From: Mesodorylaimus sp. YZB2_4
Lineage: Eukaryota; Nematoda; Enoplea; Dorylaimida; Dorylaimidae
Direction of reading: 5' to 3'
Length of the DNA stretch: 64,000 nt
Assembly (NCBI GenBank): GCA_030248295.1
Contig: JASANH010000156.1
Span: 62,001 to 126,000 of the forward strand
In this document: positions 32,712 through 43,626 of the stretch, piece after piece
Numbering within the stretch: the first letter of the stretch is position 1
Layout: the number at the start of each line of letters is the position of its first letter
Translations under genes and position numbers: made by a program
Notes under the pieces: generated by a model
The model's input: the letters and a program-made list of their open reading frames with translations, nothing else
Told to the model about the DNA's origin: nothing
Databases searched by the model: none

Positions 32712-34781
32712 CTGAGGGCGAAAATAGATCTCTTTCAACAGTAGTGGGGTTTTACAGTCCGTAAACCCGCACTTCGTAAAATCGTTCTAGGGCTATTCCC
32801 TCATTAAAGGTCTAGTCCTTCAGTTCGGATGCGACTCGTGGGGTTCTTAGTCTAAATCGAACTGCGATCGCACGCTGATGATAAAGGAAGTAGACTGAAG
32901 TAGATTGAAAACAAGTGCAGCGATAGGTTTTGACCCATATCAGACATAAATAGACACATCGGCCTTCGATCCTTCGATTTATAAGAATGTCAACGGGACA
33001 TTTTTGAGAGAAGCTTCAAATTATGACTGGCGTAAATGCAGCTCAAGGGTAGAGGACTGATAGAGAAAGGATAATTATAAAAAGCTAACGCTGGCCATAG
33101 TGACCACGGCTGGAGCCCTTGCATTTCTTTTGTGCGGGATGGCTGGTGTCTTGAGCAGTGAGTTGACATAGATTAGTCCATGAGCACCGTACAAACTTGG
33201 GATCAGTCTGACAAGTGGCCACGTAATGCTTCCAAGGCGGGTCATGCCTTCAAGGCTTTTATTGTAACTTGAGTAACACGTGTACAAGTTAGCTATCTCC
33301 TGCCAACAGCATTCGACTTATTGACAGCTTCACATGTGTAGCCCACAGACTCGACTCTTGTGTCGACGGTTCTTAACCTAGTTGCAATGAAACCGACATT
33401 TTTGGTCTTTAAAAACAGGTCACCTACAATTTTTGCTGATGAGAATATGTGATATGCAGGGGTGCATATTTAATGCTAATGTGATTTAGTGTGCACCTTA
33501 TATTAAAAAATATCAAGGATTACTTTTAGCACAGTGCCTGCCTGCTTTTTGTTCAGGGAACACATAAAAAAGAGTCACAGGATGTATCAAAGACTTTAAA
33601 AGAGATCCATGCACAGTAGGTTACATACTGTGAGCCCGAAGCTAGTAGGTAACTCGTTTATTACCAGACCTTCATGCATCCCACAGCGTGCTAAGAAAGT
33701 TCTCGCAGCGCAGACTCGGTTTTTCCAGCTCAAGGTGATGCTGAAGCCTTGAGTGCATACGTCGATAGGAAGTTCACAAAAAAAAAGAAAAAGCAGCGTT
33801 TCCTGTGCATATGTACTGTACAATTTTCGGCAATTTTTCGAGTTAATCTTTGTGCAATCAAAGGGCATTTCATCTGGCTCAAAAAACTCGCTGACCAAAT
33901 GCTGAAAGCGGTTGGGAATGGTGAAAACAGTTAAACACGTCACCCCATTGTCACAAGCAGCTAATGAGACAAGCTGACGTCGGGAGTACGAACTTCCTAA
34001 TTTAGCACCTGATCTAGACAGTATGTATAACATGATCTCTAAAAGGCGTGAGTCACTAAACTTTGAGGGTTCGGTTGATAATTATTCTACTCGGCCTTCA
34101 TTGTTTCTACTTTGGCAATGTCTGTTGTAATTGGGAGGCGGATCATTAAACCAATCCTCTTGCTATGGTGATGGTCTCCAACTGATTGTCACGGGGGTCG
34201 GATCTGTTTGATTCCGTTTCATCGGTGCGCTTTTGCTTCCATGGCACGGCGACATATTGGCTGGAGGGCCCACAGTTTTGTCTGGTGCCTATTAAGCAGC
34301 CCTTTTTTGGACTGCAGAAAGCTGGAATTCGTTGTAAAAAGCTAAAAATACATCTAAAATTCAATCGCATGCGACATTGTTGAGTTACATGACGGGATAT
34401 CATGCGGATCATAGTTATGACTGGCGGAGAGGCGGGATGTGTCCATCACGGGTAACTTGATATATTGCAGCTCATTAGCCATTCGGCATCCATATCGAGT
34501 CAACAAGCCGTGATAGGCAAAGCACTGCTCAATTCACGGCCACCATTCAATTGAGCATGGTGAAATAGGGCGAGCAGAAGACGCACTGGGAATCGACGTA
34601 GGCCATGAGTTGGAATAAAGAGAATATCAGATAAATGAAGAAGACAAATACGAGGGCGTTGGTTGGCCGTGGAAACGAAAGTCCTATCCATCCTATCCTC
34701 TTTGAATATAGACTACAGACTTGTGTCGGAGAGCCATTCGATTTCGAGGTAGGGCGCCTCCAGGAAGGCCGAGTTCCAACC
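32712..34781. other. Intergenic, no supported gene
   Basis: I see no coding exon with support. The longest frame (34033-33596, minus, 145 codons) is within chance length for this much sequence and has no motif. The last 100 bp contain the 5' flank of the FSKLW peptide gene. Confidence 0.4.
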
Positions 34782-35084
34782 ATGGCTGCAATGACATGCA
34801 TGGTTTTTTTGCTGGTCGCTTTTCTCTACGTGGAAGAAAGCTACTCATTTTGGATAGCTGAGACCAACGGCGACAACGAAGCCATTCAATTAGGTCCAGA
34901 ATCGAAAAGAGCTGGCGGTGATTTCTCTAAACTTTGGGCCAAACGAGCCTCGGCAGATTTCTCACGTGTATGGCAAAAACGAGTCGGAGGCGATTTTTCC
35001 AAATTATGGGCTAAGCGAAAAGCGGGCGATTTCTCCAAGTTGTGGGGCAAAAGAGGAGATATCAGCGTGGTGAGCAGTGATTAA
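34782..35084 (+). CDS. FSKLW-repeat neuropeptide precursor
   Basis: A 100-aa precursor in one exon. I chose the ATG at 34782 because it starts a clean signal peptide (MAAMTCMVFLLVAFLYVEES); an upstream in-frame ATG at 34635 would bury it. After a SKR site come four tandem units, each ended by KR: AGGDFSKLWA, ASADFSRVWQ, VGGDFSKLWA and KAGDFSKLWG. Only the last has glycine before KR and can become KAGDFSKLW-amide. The first three would keep a free Ala or Gln end. A short tail (GDISVVSSD) follows. An AATAAA lies at about 35211. The multi-copy layout is typical of neuropeptides. The family is not one I can name with confidence; a single Trp argues against ordinary W(X6)W-amides. Confidence 0.85.
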   Translation: MAAMTCMVFLLVAFLYVEESYSFWIAETNGDNEAIQLGPESKRAGGDFSKLWAKRASADFSRVWQKRVGGDFSKLWAKRKAGDFSKLWGKRGDISVVSSD

Positions 35085-36725
35085 GAAGGCGATGGAGCTT
35101 CTAATATTTATGTACTGGGGCCAATGGATGACAACTGATTGAACCGAGTTTATCGTAACCCAATAGTCGTACGGTGTCTGTGAATGTTTATGGTCGCTCG
35201 GTGGGCTGTAATAAAGTTTGCAATGAGTTGCTGTTTGTTTGTCTTGTCAGCTAAATCGATTCCGCCTGGGTACGACTTATTGTGCACATTCCGTAGGTCT
35301 TTGGGCAGCTTGTCTCGATGGTGTAATACTGTACGTCTGGGCCGAAGGAAGTGACCAGTGGAGCTTTTTCAATACGCCAACAACTACTGCACAAAGTCTT
35401 CCAACCGTCCGCGGCTGAACCATCACCCTGACGGGGATGCTCTCAGCTGCAGGCTCCAGGGTCGATTGCGAGATGAGCCTTACAATGGGGCTCGGAGGAA
35501 CTTGTAATTTCTAGGCATGCCGCATCAAGCCTATGTTTATGCAGTTCTGAATGAGCGATCACTTGCAGCGCGACCAGAATGAATGAAAATACGAGGCTTG
35601 CGATTTGTCTTACAATTAATGCATATGCAGTTATTTCATGAAGCCAACCTAACATCAGCTAACTCACGCCCACTCATGATAACTAGAATGACGAGTCCCT
35701 GAAGTGGATGACAAAATAACGTCAAAGCAATCTGATCAAAACAACCTGAGTGACAACATTGTCTTGACGTTCATTGAACATGGTGATCCCTCGGCAGTGG
35801 TCATTCGAGAATTGAGCGACGTTGATTGTCCGCCCGGCTGAACCAGGCGCAAGCTCTGCATTTAGAATGACTCTCCCAAAATAGCTCCAGAGTGAGTTCC
35901 TTTTGCTTGAATTGACCGGGACTTTTTCTGTAGGGCTACGTATGGCAAATGCCAAAAATTTCGAAAACCCACACAAAAACATGAGTTTATGCAGTCATTT
36001 GGTAATCTCTGACTAAGGAAAACCGAAATAGAGACGGATACCTAGGATAGTTTTGAGGGGTATGATCGAGGGGTTAACCCTTGCACCCGAGCTATCAGAG
36101 GCCAGGGAACAGCTTTCTCACCTTTCCGCCACAGCGCCTGACCCGTCATATACTCAAGCTCTTGCTGCCCACAGTAGATTCACGACCTGCGAAGACGTGC
36201 CTTCGGCGATAAAGCCGTCAAACGGCACTAGTGAAATTTTTGCCGCTCTCTAGGATTTCAGGTCCGTTAAAGGCATTTGGAAAAGTCATAGCCCACAAGC
36301 ATTCCGTAGCGCCCTTTTCAGACCCCATTCCCATTATAGAAAAGGAGCTTTCCTACCAGAGGCTTTTATTTCAGGCTGCCCCTTCATTTTAAGAAATGTG
36401 GTATGCGAATTTTTTTGCCCCCACACTGGCGGAGTAAAGCAAACGCCATCTCGAGGCGACCTTTCCACCCTCTCAGTTAATGGACCGGAGTCTTGACCTG
36501 ACGCCTCTTACAGTATCTATTACTATAAGAATGCAAACGCCTCCACCTGCGGAACCATTGCCCACATACTGTATGAATGACTGCATATGTAGACACTTAT
36601 GTCAGCTGCCATGTTCTCCACAGAAACTACTATAGTTAGCAGAGACCAATTGGGGTTCGCTGCTGGACGCCATTGCAGCGAAGTCTGGATAACAACTGAT
36701 CCAGTGCTACTGCTGTACACGAATA
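35085..36725. other. Intergenic with a dispersed repeat
   Basis: There is no supported gene. A copy of the GCTGAAACATCA repeat family lies at about 35330-35475. A 66-codon frame at 36053-36253 has balanced composition but no other support. Confidence 0.4.
35330..35475 (+). repeat. Dispersed repeat of the GCTGAAACATCA family
   Basis: This segment shares TACGTCTGGGCCG at the start, GCTGAAnCATCACC in the middle and a GATTG...AGnnGAGCC end with 38775-38960. A reverse-oriented relative lies at about 47930-48060. No coding capacity. Confidence 0.6.
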
Positions 36726-37469
36726 CTGTAAAGCAACTTAATTTCGCGGATTTCGCGGTTCGTCGTTGACCGCGAAAATTTCTTTCCGCGAATTTGTCCT
36801 GTACAAAACATAGCTCGAACAGGAAAATCTAATTTAGAGTCTCTCATTTGGAAAATCGGAGAGAAAAATAGATCAAAACATTTCGCTACTTAAGTCTGGC
36901 TGAGCACAAGCTGTCATGGCTCAGGGTCCTGCACGGGTATGAAAATCGTACCCTACCCGAACCCGCTGGACGACCTGTGTACCCGTCGCCTCTTACCCAA
37001 ACCCGTACCCATACGGCGGGTATGGGTGCGTACGGGTATGGTACCCATGCAGGACTCTGAATAGTTCCCCTCGCAGTTTTGGATCATCTGGGATTATTGG
37101 CTAACCTGTATAAAAGCCGCTGAATAGAAATAAAATGTGATGGTTCAGACAGGAAAAGTGCTTGACTCTATGACAGGAAACAATGTGAGAAACACAGGCA
37201 TAGATTCTCTGTAAATGATGAATCCAATACTTGCATCACGGTAAGGAATGTGTACAGTACTGTATGAGCAAGAAAGAAAAAACTAAAACGGACATACAGG
37301 AGCATTGGAACACTACTTGCCGTCAGTGATCGAGATACGCGCCCACATGAGCAGCGCAAAATAAGAAAAGTTGGATGAAGCTCGGAACCGCGAAATTTTC
37401 TTTCCGCGAACATGGCCAAAATTGGGAAACCACAAAACTTTCTTGCCGCGAAATTAACTTGCTTTGCAG
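36726..37469. mobile_element. TA-flanked MITE with CGCGAAA-type inverted ends
   Basis: The left end reads CTGTAAAGCAACTTAATTTC. The right end in reverse complement reads CTGCAAAGCAAGTTAATTTC. Both continue into CGCGG and both are flanked by TA, the target of Tc1/mariner-type transposons. Just inside, ACCGCGAAAATTTCTTTCCG and a near-identical copy recur as direct repeats near both ends. The 744-bp element encodes no transposase and contains a second small element at 36921-37060. Confidence 0.8.
36921..37060. mobile_element. Small nested ACCCGT-rich inverted-repeat element
   Basis: The ends TCAGGGTCCTGCACGGGTA and (reverse complement of the right end) TCAGAGTCCTGCATGGGTA form an inverted repeat. 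The interior is made of ACCCGT/GGGTAC-like hexamers. CAGGGTCC-type ends recall hAT MITEs, but no 8-bp target duplication is visible. It is nested inside the 36726-37469 element and is therefore the younger insertion. Confidence 0.6.
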
Positions 37470-37784
37470 TATGTATGTACTATGTACTACGTCTATGGCT
37501 ATGTCGATGTACTACTGCTCTACGAACAGTTTGTGAGCTGGAATCACTAATGAGCAGGAGCATGAGCCTGACGATTCGGCTCAGTGCTGAACTGGCCAAA
37601 TGTGCTGAAACCGTCCCGAAGACTGCGTCTTTCAGAACTCCGAATTCCTAGTTCATTAAATCAAGAAATGGCCAAAAAACTTCATCGTACAGCACTGTAA
37701 GATGAACTGACACTACATATGGCGCAGAAACCTTCTACTGTCACGCATTACATCGCATCACATCCGTATATTTCGCGTAAGTGG

Positions 37785-38750
37785 TCAAGTGGTCGCGGCG
37801 CTGTGAGATACTTGCTGGACGGCCCAACGAGGTACCTCATCCCAATTTGGTACGACAAACAATGACACTCCGACAGCCACAACTTGTTGCAGTTGAACCA
37901 ATGGAAGCACCACAGCCATATGAGAATAATAATCTAGATAAATAAATTTACTGGGGGAACATTCTAGAATGTAGGCACGATATGGATCGTCGTTAAAGTG
38001 ATCGATGTTATTTTGGAATTCGTTATCATCCTGCACGTTTTCATCGACATCGACCTCGTGGTTGTTGGGTTCGATCGGATCAAGCTCGACGTTGTCAACC
38101 GAAACGGACCTTGGCTTCAGAGAGGAGAAAATCGGCTTGATCTTTTCAAGCAGGTATTCAAAAATTTCGCATAAAATGAGCAACAGAAAACTGAAGGCAG
38201 CGGCGGGACCCACTAGGGCCGTTACAAAACCGGATTCGTGATATAATTTGACCGCGAGTGGATTAATCGAGGATCGAAAGTGTTCGAGTTCGCCCGGAAG
38301 AACGATGAATGCATATCGGATCAATAATCGATTTAGTATATATTCGAACGACATTCGTGTGGCGGCCCATATAAGAGCAAATGCGGCGGGTTCCAAATAG
38401 TCGGCGTCGAAGTCCGTCCACACCCAAAGCAAGATCACTCCAGCAATGAAATTGGCTTCGCATACGGCATATGAAATTATTGAAGTGGAAAGTACGGGCC
38501 GATACGCCGTGTCTATAGCCTGACCTTCCATCAAAGCCATAATCATTTGGCTCCAAAAATTGAGCAGTAGCAAGAGAAACAAAGAGGCAGAAATATATTT
38601 AGCAAAATCCATGATCGAGCGCATATCGCAGCAAACGGGTACATGACGCAGGTGCATGAGAAAAAGGGTGACCACCAGCGGGTCAAGAACGCTAGCGTAA
38701 AGCGGTGATCGTGAACGCAGTGGACAAGTCGTCAGCAAAGCGCGAACCAC
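37785..38750 (-). CDS. Multipass membrane protein, unknown
   Basis: An open frame of 321 codons on the minus strand with four or five hydrophobic segments: SASLFLLLLLNFWSQM, a second long one around FIAGVILLWVW, a third around FALIWAATRMSF and a fourth around AAAFSFLLLILCEIF. An acidic, Asn/Asp-rich loop and one more hydrophobic stretch follow. The first ATG is at 38657; the frame is open upstream of it, so an upstream exon is possible. A GTAAAT donor-like site near codon 266 means the C-terminus may also be spliced. I recognise no family. Length and composition make chance unlikely. Confidence 0.6.
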   Translation of the reverse strand: MVRALLTTCPLRSRSPLYASVLDPLVVTLFLMHLRHVPVCCDMRSIMDFAKYISASLFLLLLLNFWSQMIMALMEGQAIDTAYRPVLSTSIISYAVCEANFIAGVILLWVWTDFDADYLEPAAFALIWAATRMSFEYILNRLLIRYAFIVLPGELEHFRSSINPLAVKLYHESGFVTALVGPAAAFSFLLLILCEIFEYLLEKIKPIFSSLKPRSVSVDNVELDPIEPNNHEVDVDENVQDDNEFQNNIDHFNDDPYRAYILECSPSKFIYLDYYSHMAVVLPLVQLQQVVAVGVSLFVVPNWDEVPRWAVQQVSHSAATT

Positions 38751-38774
38751 CGTAAAGTCGGGATTTCCCTTTTC

Positions 38775-38960
38775 TGTCTAATACGTCTGGGCCGTGTTTC
38801 TAGAGACAGTGATCGGTGGAGCTCTTGCACCACTCCAAAATCCAGCCTGGGGTCTTCCGGCCTGCCCATGGCTGAAACATCACCCGTCAGGGCCGCTGCT
38901 GGGCTCTTGATCAGCTGCCGGCCCCGTGCAGGATTGATTGCCAGAGGAGCCGCTACATCT
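38775..38960 (+). repeat. Dispersed repeat of the GCTGAAACATCA family
   Basis: This is a diverged copy of the repeat at 35330-35475: TACGTCTGGGCCG near the start, GCTGAAACATCACC in the middle and a GATTG...GGAGCC end. It lies immediately upstream of the minus-strand membrane-protein frame and may overlap its promoter. Confidence 0.6.
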
Positions 38961-40048
38961 GTTTCACAAAATCCTCCCTCATCGTTAGTGGATTAATATC
39001 TCATTCTCGTTCGACTTGGCTGGCATTAACCGAAGAATGGGGTCAGAAAATAGTATTTTCCATCTGAGAATATTTGATGTGATGGGCGTGTCTAATGAAT
39101 TGCATAAGCTAGCGCGTAATGCTATTGCTGCTCCTCGTCGCTATATTGCATACAGTATTTTTGACCGCGCTCAGTACAAATTCTGTAACCTAGAGGCCTC
39201 CCTACCTCCATGCCTCTGGCATAGTTTGGAGGAGCATTTGGAATGGCACGGCTGCATATGGCCATTATCAACGTGTAACCAAGTGAAGACTTTTTCTTTT
39301 GAGCGCCGCATCTAATTCTTAGAATCTTGTTAGAGCAACCTTGAATCGAGTGGGCCACATTGGCCCTAAGTCGAAACTACTGTAGGCGAGTTCATGGCAC
39401 TGGTCGTTGGACGATTGCAAGGCTGACGTTTTGTGTCTGTCAACAGTGCAATGGTACACAGTGCTATACAGCACTATTTGACAATGAATGCACAAAAGTA
39501 AAAACATCGAAGAATATGGATCGTTATCGAAATAAGCCCACTCATTCTGTGAGTGAGAAGTTTATTGCGCGATAAATCCGTCAGCTGAAGAACAATAGCA
39601 TCCACAGAACTAATATATTATCACTGCCTTGGAAACAGCATTGAATACTGTAGGCTGCACAAAACGCGTTCTGGTGTTAAACACTATGCCATAAGTGGAT
39701 TTGTCCCCTTGGGTGTGCGCATCAGAGCCCATCCTGTCAAGACGAGCCAACAGAGCCTGCACACTCATTGTCAGTCACATACGGTACTGCCCTGTTTCAT
39801 TTCATTATCTCGTCAGAGTTCGGATGTTAGTTACGGTACCTACGTAATCAGTTCTTTACTCCTTATTTTCAAACCCGTCAATGCTACTTTTTCTGTGTCA
39901 CTGCACAAACGTCGATCTCATGCGATTTGCGGTAACTTTATTTGGATCGTAACCTGAGCGAAGAAATATAATGTACCGAATGAAAAGTGATCCAGACAGG
40001 CAAGCATACGTGATACTGTACGAGTGCTCACCTTTAATACCGTAGACA
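38961..40048. other. Intergenic
   Basis: There is no supported gene. The minus-strand polyadenylation signal of the FLKFR-amide precursor (AATAAA, 39942-39937) is the only feature I can point to. Confidence 0.45.
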
Positions 40049-40300
40049 CTACTTTCTTATAACGTCTCGTTTTCCTCTAAATTTAAGAAATTGCCTCCCG
40101 TATTTTTCCCAGTTACGTGGTTTCACGGACTTCTTCGCCTTGTCTCCGATTTCACTCGACCAAGAATCTTCCTCGGCATCCGTATCGTAGCTCGGGTAGA
40201 TGAGACCTTCTTGATGCTCAGTATTGTCCGAACTCTTAGCGACCACGTGCAAAGTGAAGATGACCAGAAATAGCAGGTGCCAGCTCGTCGGAGAAGCCAT
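40049..40300 (-). CDS. Secreted neuropeptide precursor, FLKFR-amide
   Basis: An 83-aa single-exon precursor. MASPTSWHLLFLVIFTLHVV is a clean signal peptide. An acidic spacer leads to a KAKK site, after which SVKPRNWEKYGRQFLKFR is followed by GKR, so the peptide would be C-terminally amidated. DVIRK ends the protein. An internal GR could also act as a monobasic site. A minus-strand AATAAA lies at 39942-39937, about 110 nt past the stop. The one-peptide layout near the C-terminus resembles NPF-type precursors, but the end is KFR-amide rather than PRF-amide. An FxxxR-amide reading (natalisin/tachykinin-like) is also possible. I do not assign a family. Confidence 0.75.
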   Translation of the reverse strand: MASPTSWHLLFLVIFTLHVVAKSSDNTEHQEGLIYPSYDTDAEEDSWSSEIGDKAKKSVKPRNWEKYGRQFLKFRGKRDVIRK

Positions 40301-40886
40301 ACTTAGTTTGCCAGAATTGCTAGCTCGACTGACTCGATGTGCACTTGGTGGTCGTTATTTGTAATTGATGGAAACTCGAAACGAAGCTTACTTTTTGGAT
40401 TGAATGTATAATTGATGTAGACTTGATCGATGCCTTTTTCCTAATTCATAAACTTTTGGTTTAATGCGGAGCGTAGGAAAGGAACGTTAAGCCAAGTGCT
40501 CAGCTTTCTTTTGCTTTGCCCGAGATGAAATTGATGCCGGTACGTGTATCCTGGAAAAACGGTCCAATCAATAGTGACCTGCATTTAGCTATGGTCAGGG
40601 AGGAACGAAGTGCTCTATATTTATTTATCCAGAGGACGGGTTATCTAAACTATTCCGGCGTAATATAGAAAATCATTCAAGCGAGGACTAAGTTTGGTGG
40701 CCGGCTTTGACTATATGAAAGCCAAGGGATGTAGATGGGAGGGACAGTCCATGCAAGCCATTTTCTATGGGTCACCTGATGCATGAGGCGATGCTCCAGG
40801 ACACTGCTGTCACCGATCAACGATCAGAGACTGATTAGTCACGAACTCTGTACTTACATCTGTATGGAAGGTACATCTGTACATCT
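40301..40886. other. Intergenic
   Basis: There is no supported gene. This is the 5' flank of the minus-strand FLKFR-amide precursor. Confidence 0.4.
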
Positions 40887-40945
40887 GCCTTGACACGTTG
40901 TCCACTCACTGCATTCCTCGCAGTGAGTGGACAACGTGTCAAGGC
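40887..40945. repeat. Perfect hairpin, 26-bp stem, 7-nt loop
   Basis: GCCTTGACACGTTGTCCACT plus six more bases is followed by ATTCCTC and then by its exact reverse complement. The perfection of the stem suggests recent origin or selection. Confidence 0.85.
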
Positions 40946-41240
40946 AATGCGAACAAGGTGGCATTATTTATGCGAGCATGCCATTTCTAGCTAATTTTGA
41001 TCAACGCATTAAAGAACGCACTGTTGCTCAGTTGCATGTGCATTTCTTGGCCTCATAAATGATCCATGAATTACATTAGTTGACGAGCGACGAAAAGAGT
41101 CAAAGGTGCCCCATGCAGGCTGAAGCACAAGCTACTTGTGAGTAAAACGACCACTCAACATACAGCAAGTAAAATAAAAAGAATACACGTCATGAATGAC
41201 AGGACTGCGCAGTTGTCAAATCCATTGTCATTGTCAAATG

Positions 41241-41277
41241 TCAAGTTCATGGGCCTTCTGTTGGCCCATGAACTTGA
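41241..41277. repeat. Perfect hairpin, 15-bp stem, 7-nt loop
   Basis: TCAAGTTCATGGGCC, loop TTCTGTT, then the exact reverse complement. It lies about 50 bp past the stop of the minus-strand four-helix protein gene, so it could form in that transcript's 3' UTR. Confidence 0.85.
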
Positions 41278-41328
41278 ACCAAGAAGCATTTTGAAAAAGT
41301 AATACACCATCAGGCATAATCCTTGTGC

Positions 41329-43626
41329 TCAGAAGTAACAAAACGATTCTGCTTGGTCAGCCCCCGTTTCCGTTGTCCTTCCTTGACCCAAAGTTGAAAC
41401 CTGGAGCAATTGAGAGGGTTTGAGGGATGACCCAGGTTCGTTCTCATAGTCGACTGTCTCGTAAATAGGTTCACGCTTCCTTTCTTTATCAATCAGCTTG
41501 TCTTGGTCCTGGTCGCTGCGCTCGGAAACCTTGTTCAATGTTTTGTCGAGAAGACTTAACGAATGGTGGAATGAGTGATAAGCAGTATCGACAGGTGCAC
41601 TAGACATTGAGATAAGCGTCGGGTCTGTGAACGAAGTAACGGCGTATGAGGAGGGTTTCGTCGTGAGGCCTGACTGCTCGACTCTGGTAGCGTTGCTGAA
41701 AACAACAAGACAGGGTCAACGTGACGGTGACTCGCTGAAAAAGATACAAGAATATCAAGATGTGGCGACAGTTTTTTCTCCGCAGCTATCTGCTGCACAT
41801 CACCTCCCCATACCAATGTTCATAGAAAAATAATATGAGGCTGAACTGCTCTTCATAGGGAGCCACGATGGGTCAGCCGGTTAGGCGTTTAGGTAGTTCC
41901 GCATTGCTCAGCCCAGCAGCTCCAAGAGAGTTCTATTCCCGCAGGCAACGGCGATTTACTAAGCCCGTCCTCAGCGGCGACTGTGGTAAGTCTGTCGCTG
42001 GGCTTGCGCTCCTGAATCTTGGAGGCTCATTTGGTATGGTCAAGGACCGGGCAATAGAGAATGAGGAAACTGGTTCTCGGACACCAGTCGGGAAGGACCC
42101 TCCCTTCTCACCCTGGGATGCTGGTGCTGGCATCGGATACACTCGGTGTAGGTGCTTCTAGTGGAGGCGTCAGAGGGAACCTGCTACGACCTTGCATATC
42201 ACCGCCCGCCGACCGCCTGACCGGCTGACTGAAAAAGAGTTGAAAGTGGGAAACTGGGGTCAACCCACAAAAAAGTTTCGGAGGTTTCCTTGACATCGCA
42301 AGATCAACCATTAAAAAAGATATATCAGCATAATCAAAACCGCATCTTTCCTCACGCTTAATCTAGTCTCATTCGGAGAGTCTGTGGAATCGAATTAACG
42401 ACCATTGATCTCTTTCTGAAAAATGGTTTGTGTTTGATGCATTAGTATATAGTGTCATTACCTACTGTACATTTATTATCACATGCTGAGTTTAGGATTC
42501 ATTTTGGCTTGCACTGTAGATCGCACATCTAGAGTTCCCTATTCAAGAACTTTTTGTTTAGTGCAGGACAATAAAAATTTAAAAAATTTTTTTCAGGCTG
42601 GGAAGGATTCTGCTACTTCTGCACCGTCGGTTAAAAGAGGATGTTTAATACAAGTCAGGGCACCTATCAATGCCATCGAGGGCCGGTTTCGTAATCGAAG
42701 CAACGTATGTAGCAGTACTCGTACGTCTTGTACAGTAGTGTACCAACAATAAGGCCGATTGCCATCCACCCCAGTACATCACAGAGTGGCCGCGGTGGTG
42801 CAGTGGTTCGGCATTCGTCTCACGCACAGCCCACCCGCCATCATCCGAGGAAATCGGTTTCCAGTCTTCGGGTGGAGGTGCTCCTGTGGAGACGCAGGCA
42901 GGGACGCTTCTATGTGCGCTGGACTGGTCCCCACACAGCCTTGCTTAGGTTTGACTGGCCGGCTATAGGCAAAAACCCACGGAAAACGCCTCACACATAA
43001 AAAACCCTGACTTCCATAACAGTGTGAGACCAAACGACCCCATGTGCTAACCTGCAACCTCACCTCGCAGTTAACATCGCTACTTTCCGATTTCGAAGTT
43101 CTTTTCTCTTCCAAGTTAAATGAGCGCAAACGAAAATCGCGAGTGAGCATAGCCATTGAACCGCGCTGGCAGTCACCATCCTTTGAATACCTGGGCAATT
43201 ACCAGATGCTGGATACAAAACGGTAACAGTAATGAACGGGTAGGAGCACAAGTCCGTACTCAGGGTCCACGTCCAGCTTATTATAACAACATGTCGAAGG
43301 TGACTCCAGAATCTTCGTTTTCTAACAGAATGAACGGCTAGAGCGGTAACCACGCATAATTGGAAACTGGACACAATGCTTTGAATAATCAGTACGGCCT
43401 TATATGGTGCGTGTTTTCGGTCGGCTTGAAACGGTGCATACGTGCAAGACGTGCTGTTATCATAACAGGCCAGGTAGACTTGCTCGATGAAAAAAACGCA
43501 GAAACCAATGCACTGAATCAGGATTAGTAACAGAGTAAACACAAGAAATCGAAACCGAATTTTATCCCTTGTTCGGTATCCGTTCAATGATTCCATGAGT
43601 TCGAACAACTTCTGGCATAAGGGCAT
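41329..43626 (-). CDS. Four-helix membrane protein with Tyr-rich cytoplasmic tail
   Basis: Exon 1 (43626-43064) encodes four membrane segments: FLVFTLLLILIQCIGFCVFF, then VLIIQSIVSSFQLCVVTALA, then VVIISWTWTLSTDL and FITVTVLY, then AVQWLCSLAIFVCAH. It ends in phase 2 at a GTGAGG donor. Exon 2 (41695-41329) follows GTTGTTTTCAG and supplies the missing base, giving 309 aa. The tail is hydrophilic (SERSDQDQDKLIDKERK) and has a YETVDYENEP segment with two tyrosines that could be phosphorylated or act in sorting. A Cys-containing extracellular loop follows the first helix. The 1368-bp intron holds two SINE-like repeats. I recognise no family. The matched splice phases support one gene. Confidence 0.62.
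41865..42300 (+). mobile_element. SINE-like repeat with tRNA-like head
   Basis: The start carries GGGTCAGCCGGTTAGGCG (A-box-like) and, about 55 bp later, GAGTTCTATTCCCGC (B-box-like). A GC-rich body without coding capacity follows. It lies in the intron of the minus-strand four-helix protein gene. The right end is uncertain. Confidence 0.5.
42784..43030 (+). mobile_element. Second SINE-like repeat with A-box head
   Basis: GTGGTGCAGTGGTTCGGCAT followed by TCGTCTCACGCAC matches a typical tRNA A box and anticodon arm. The expected B box is degenerate (GGTTTCCAGTC). It lies in the same intron as the 41865 element but differs from it in sequence. Confidence 0.5.

Noticed and set aside
33596-34033. 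145-codon minus-strand frame
   Set aside because: No motif and no supporting splice or promoter signals.
30168-34620. 17-bp match TAGGCCATGAGTTGGAA between the GPCR 3 start and a site at 34.6 kb
   Set aside because: The similarity ends abruptly on both sides, and one such match is not far from chance in a window this size.
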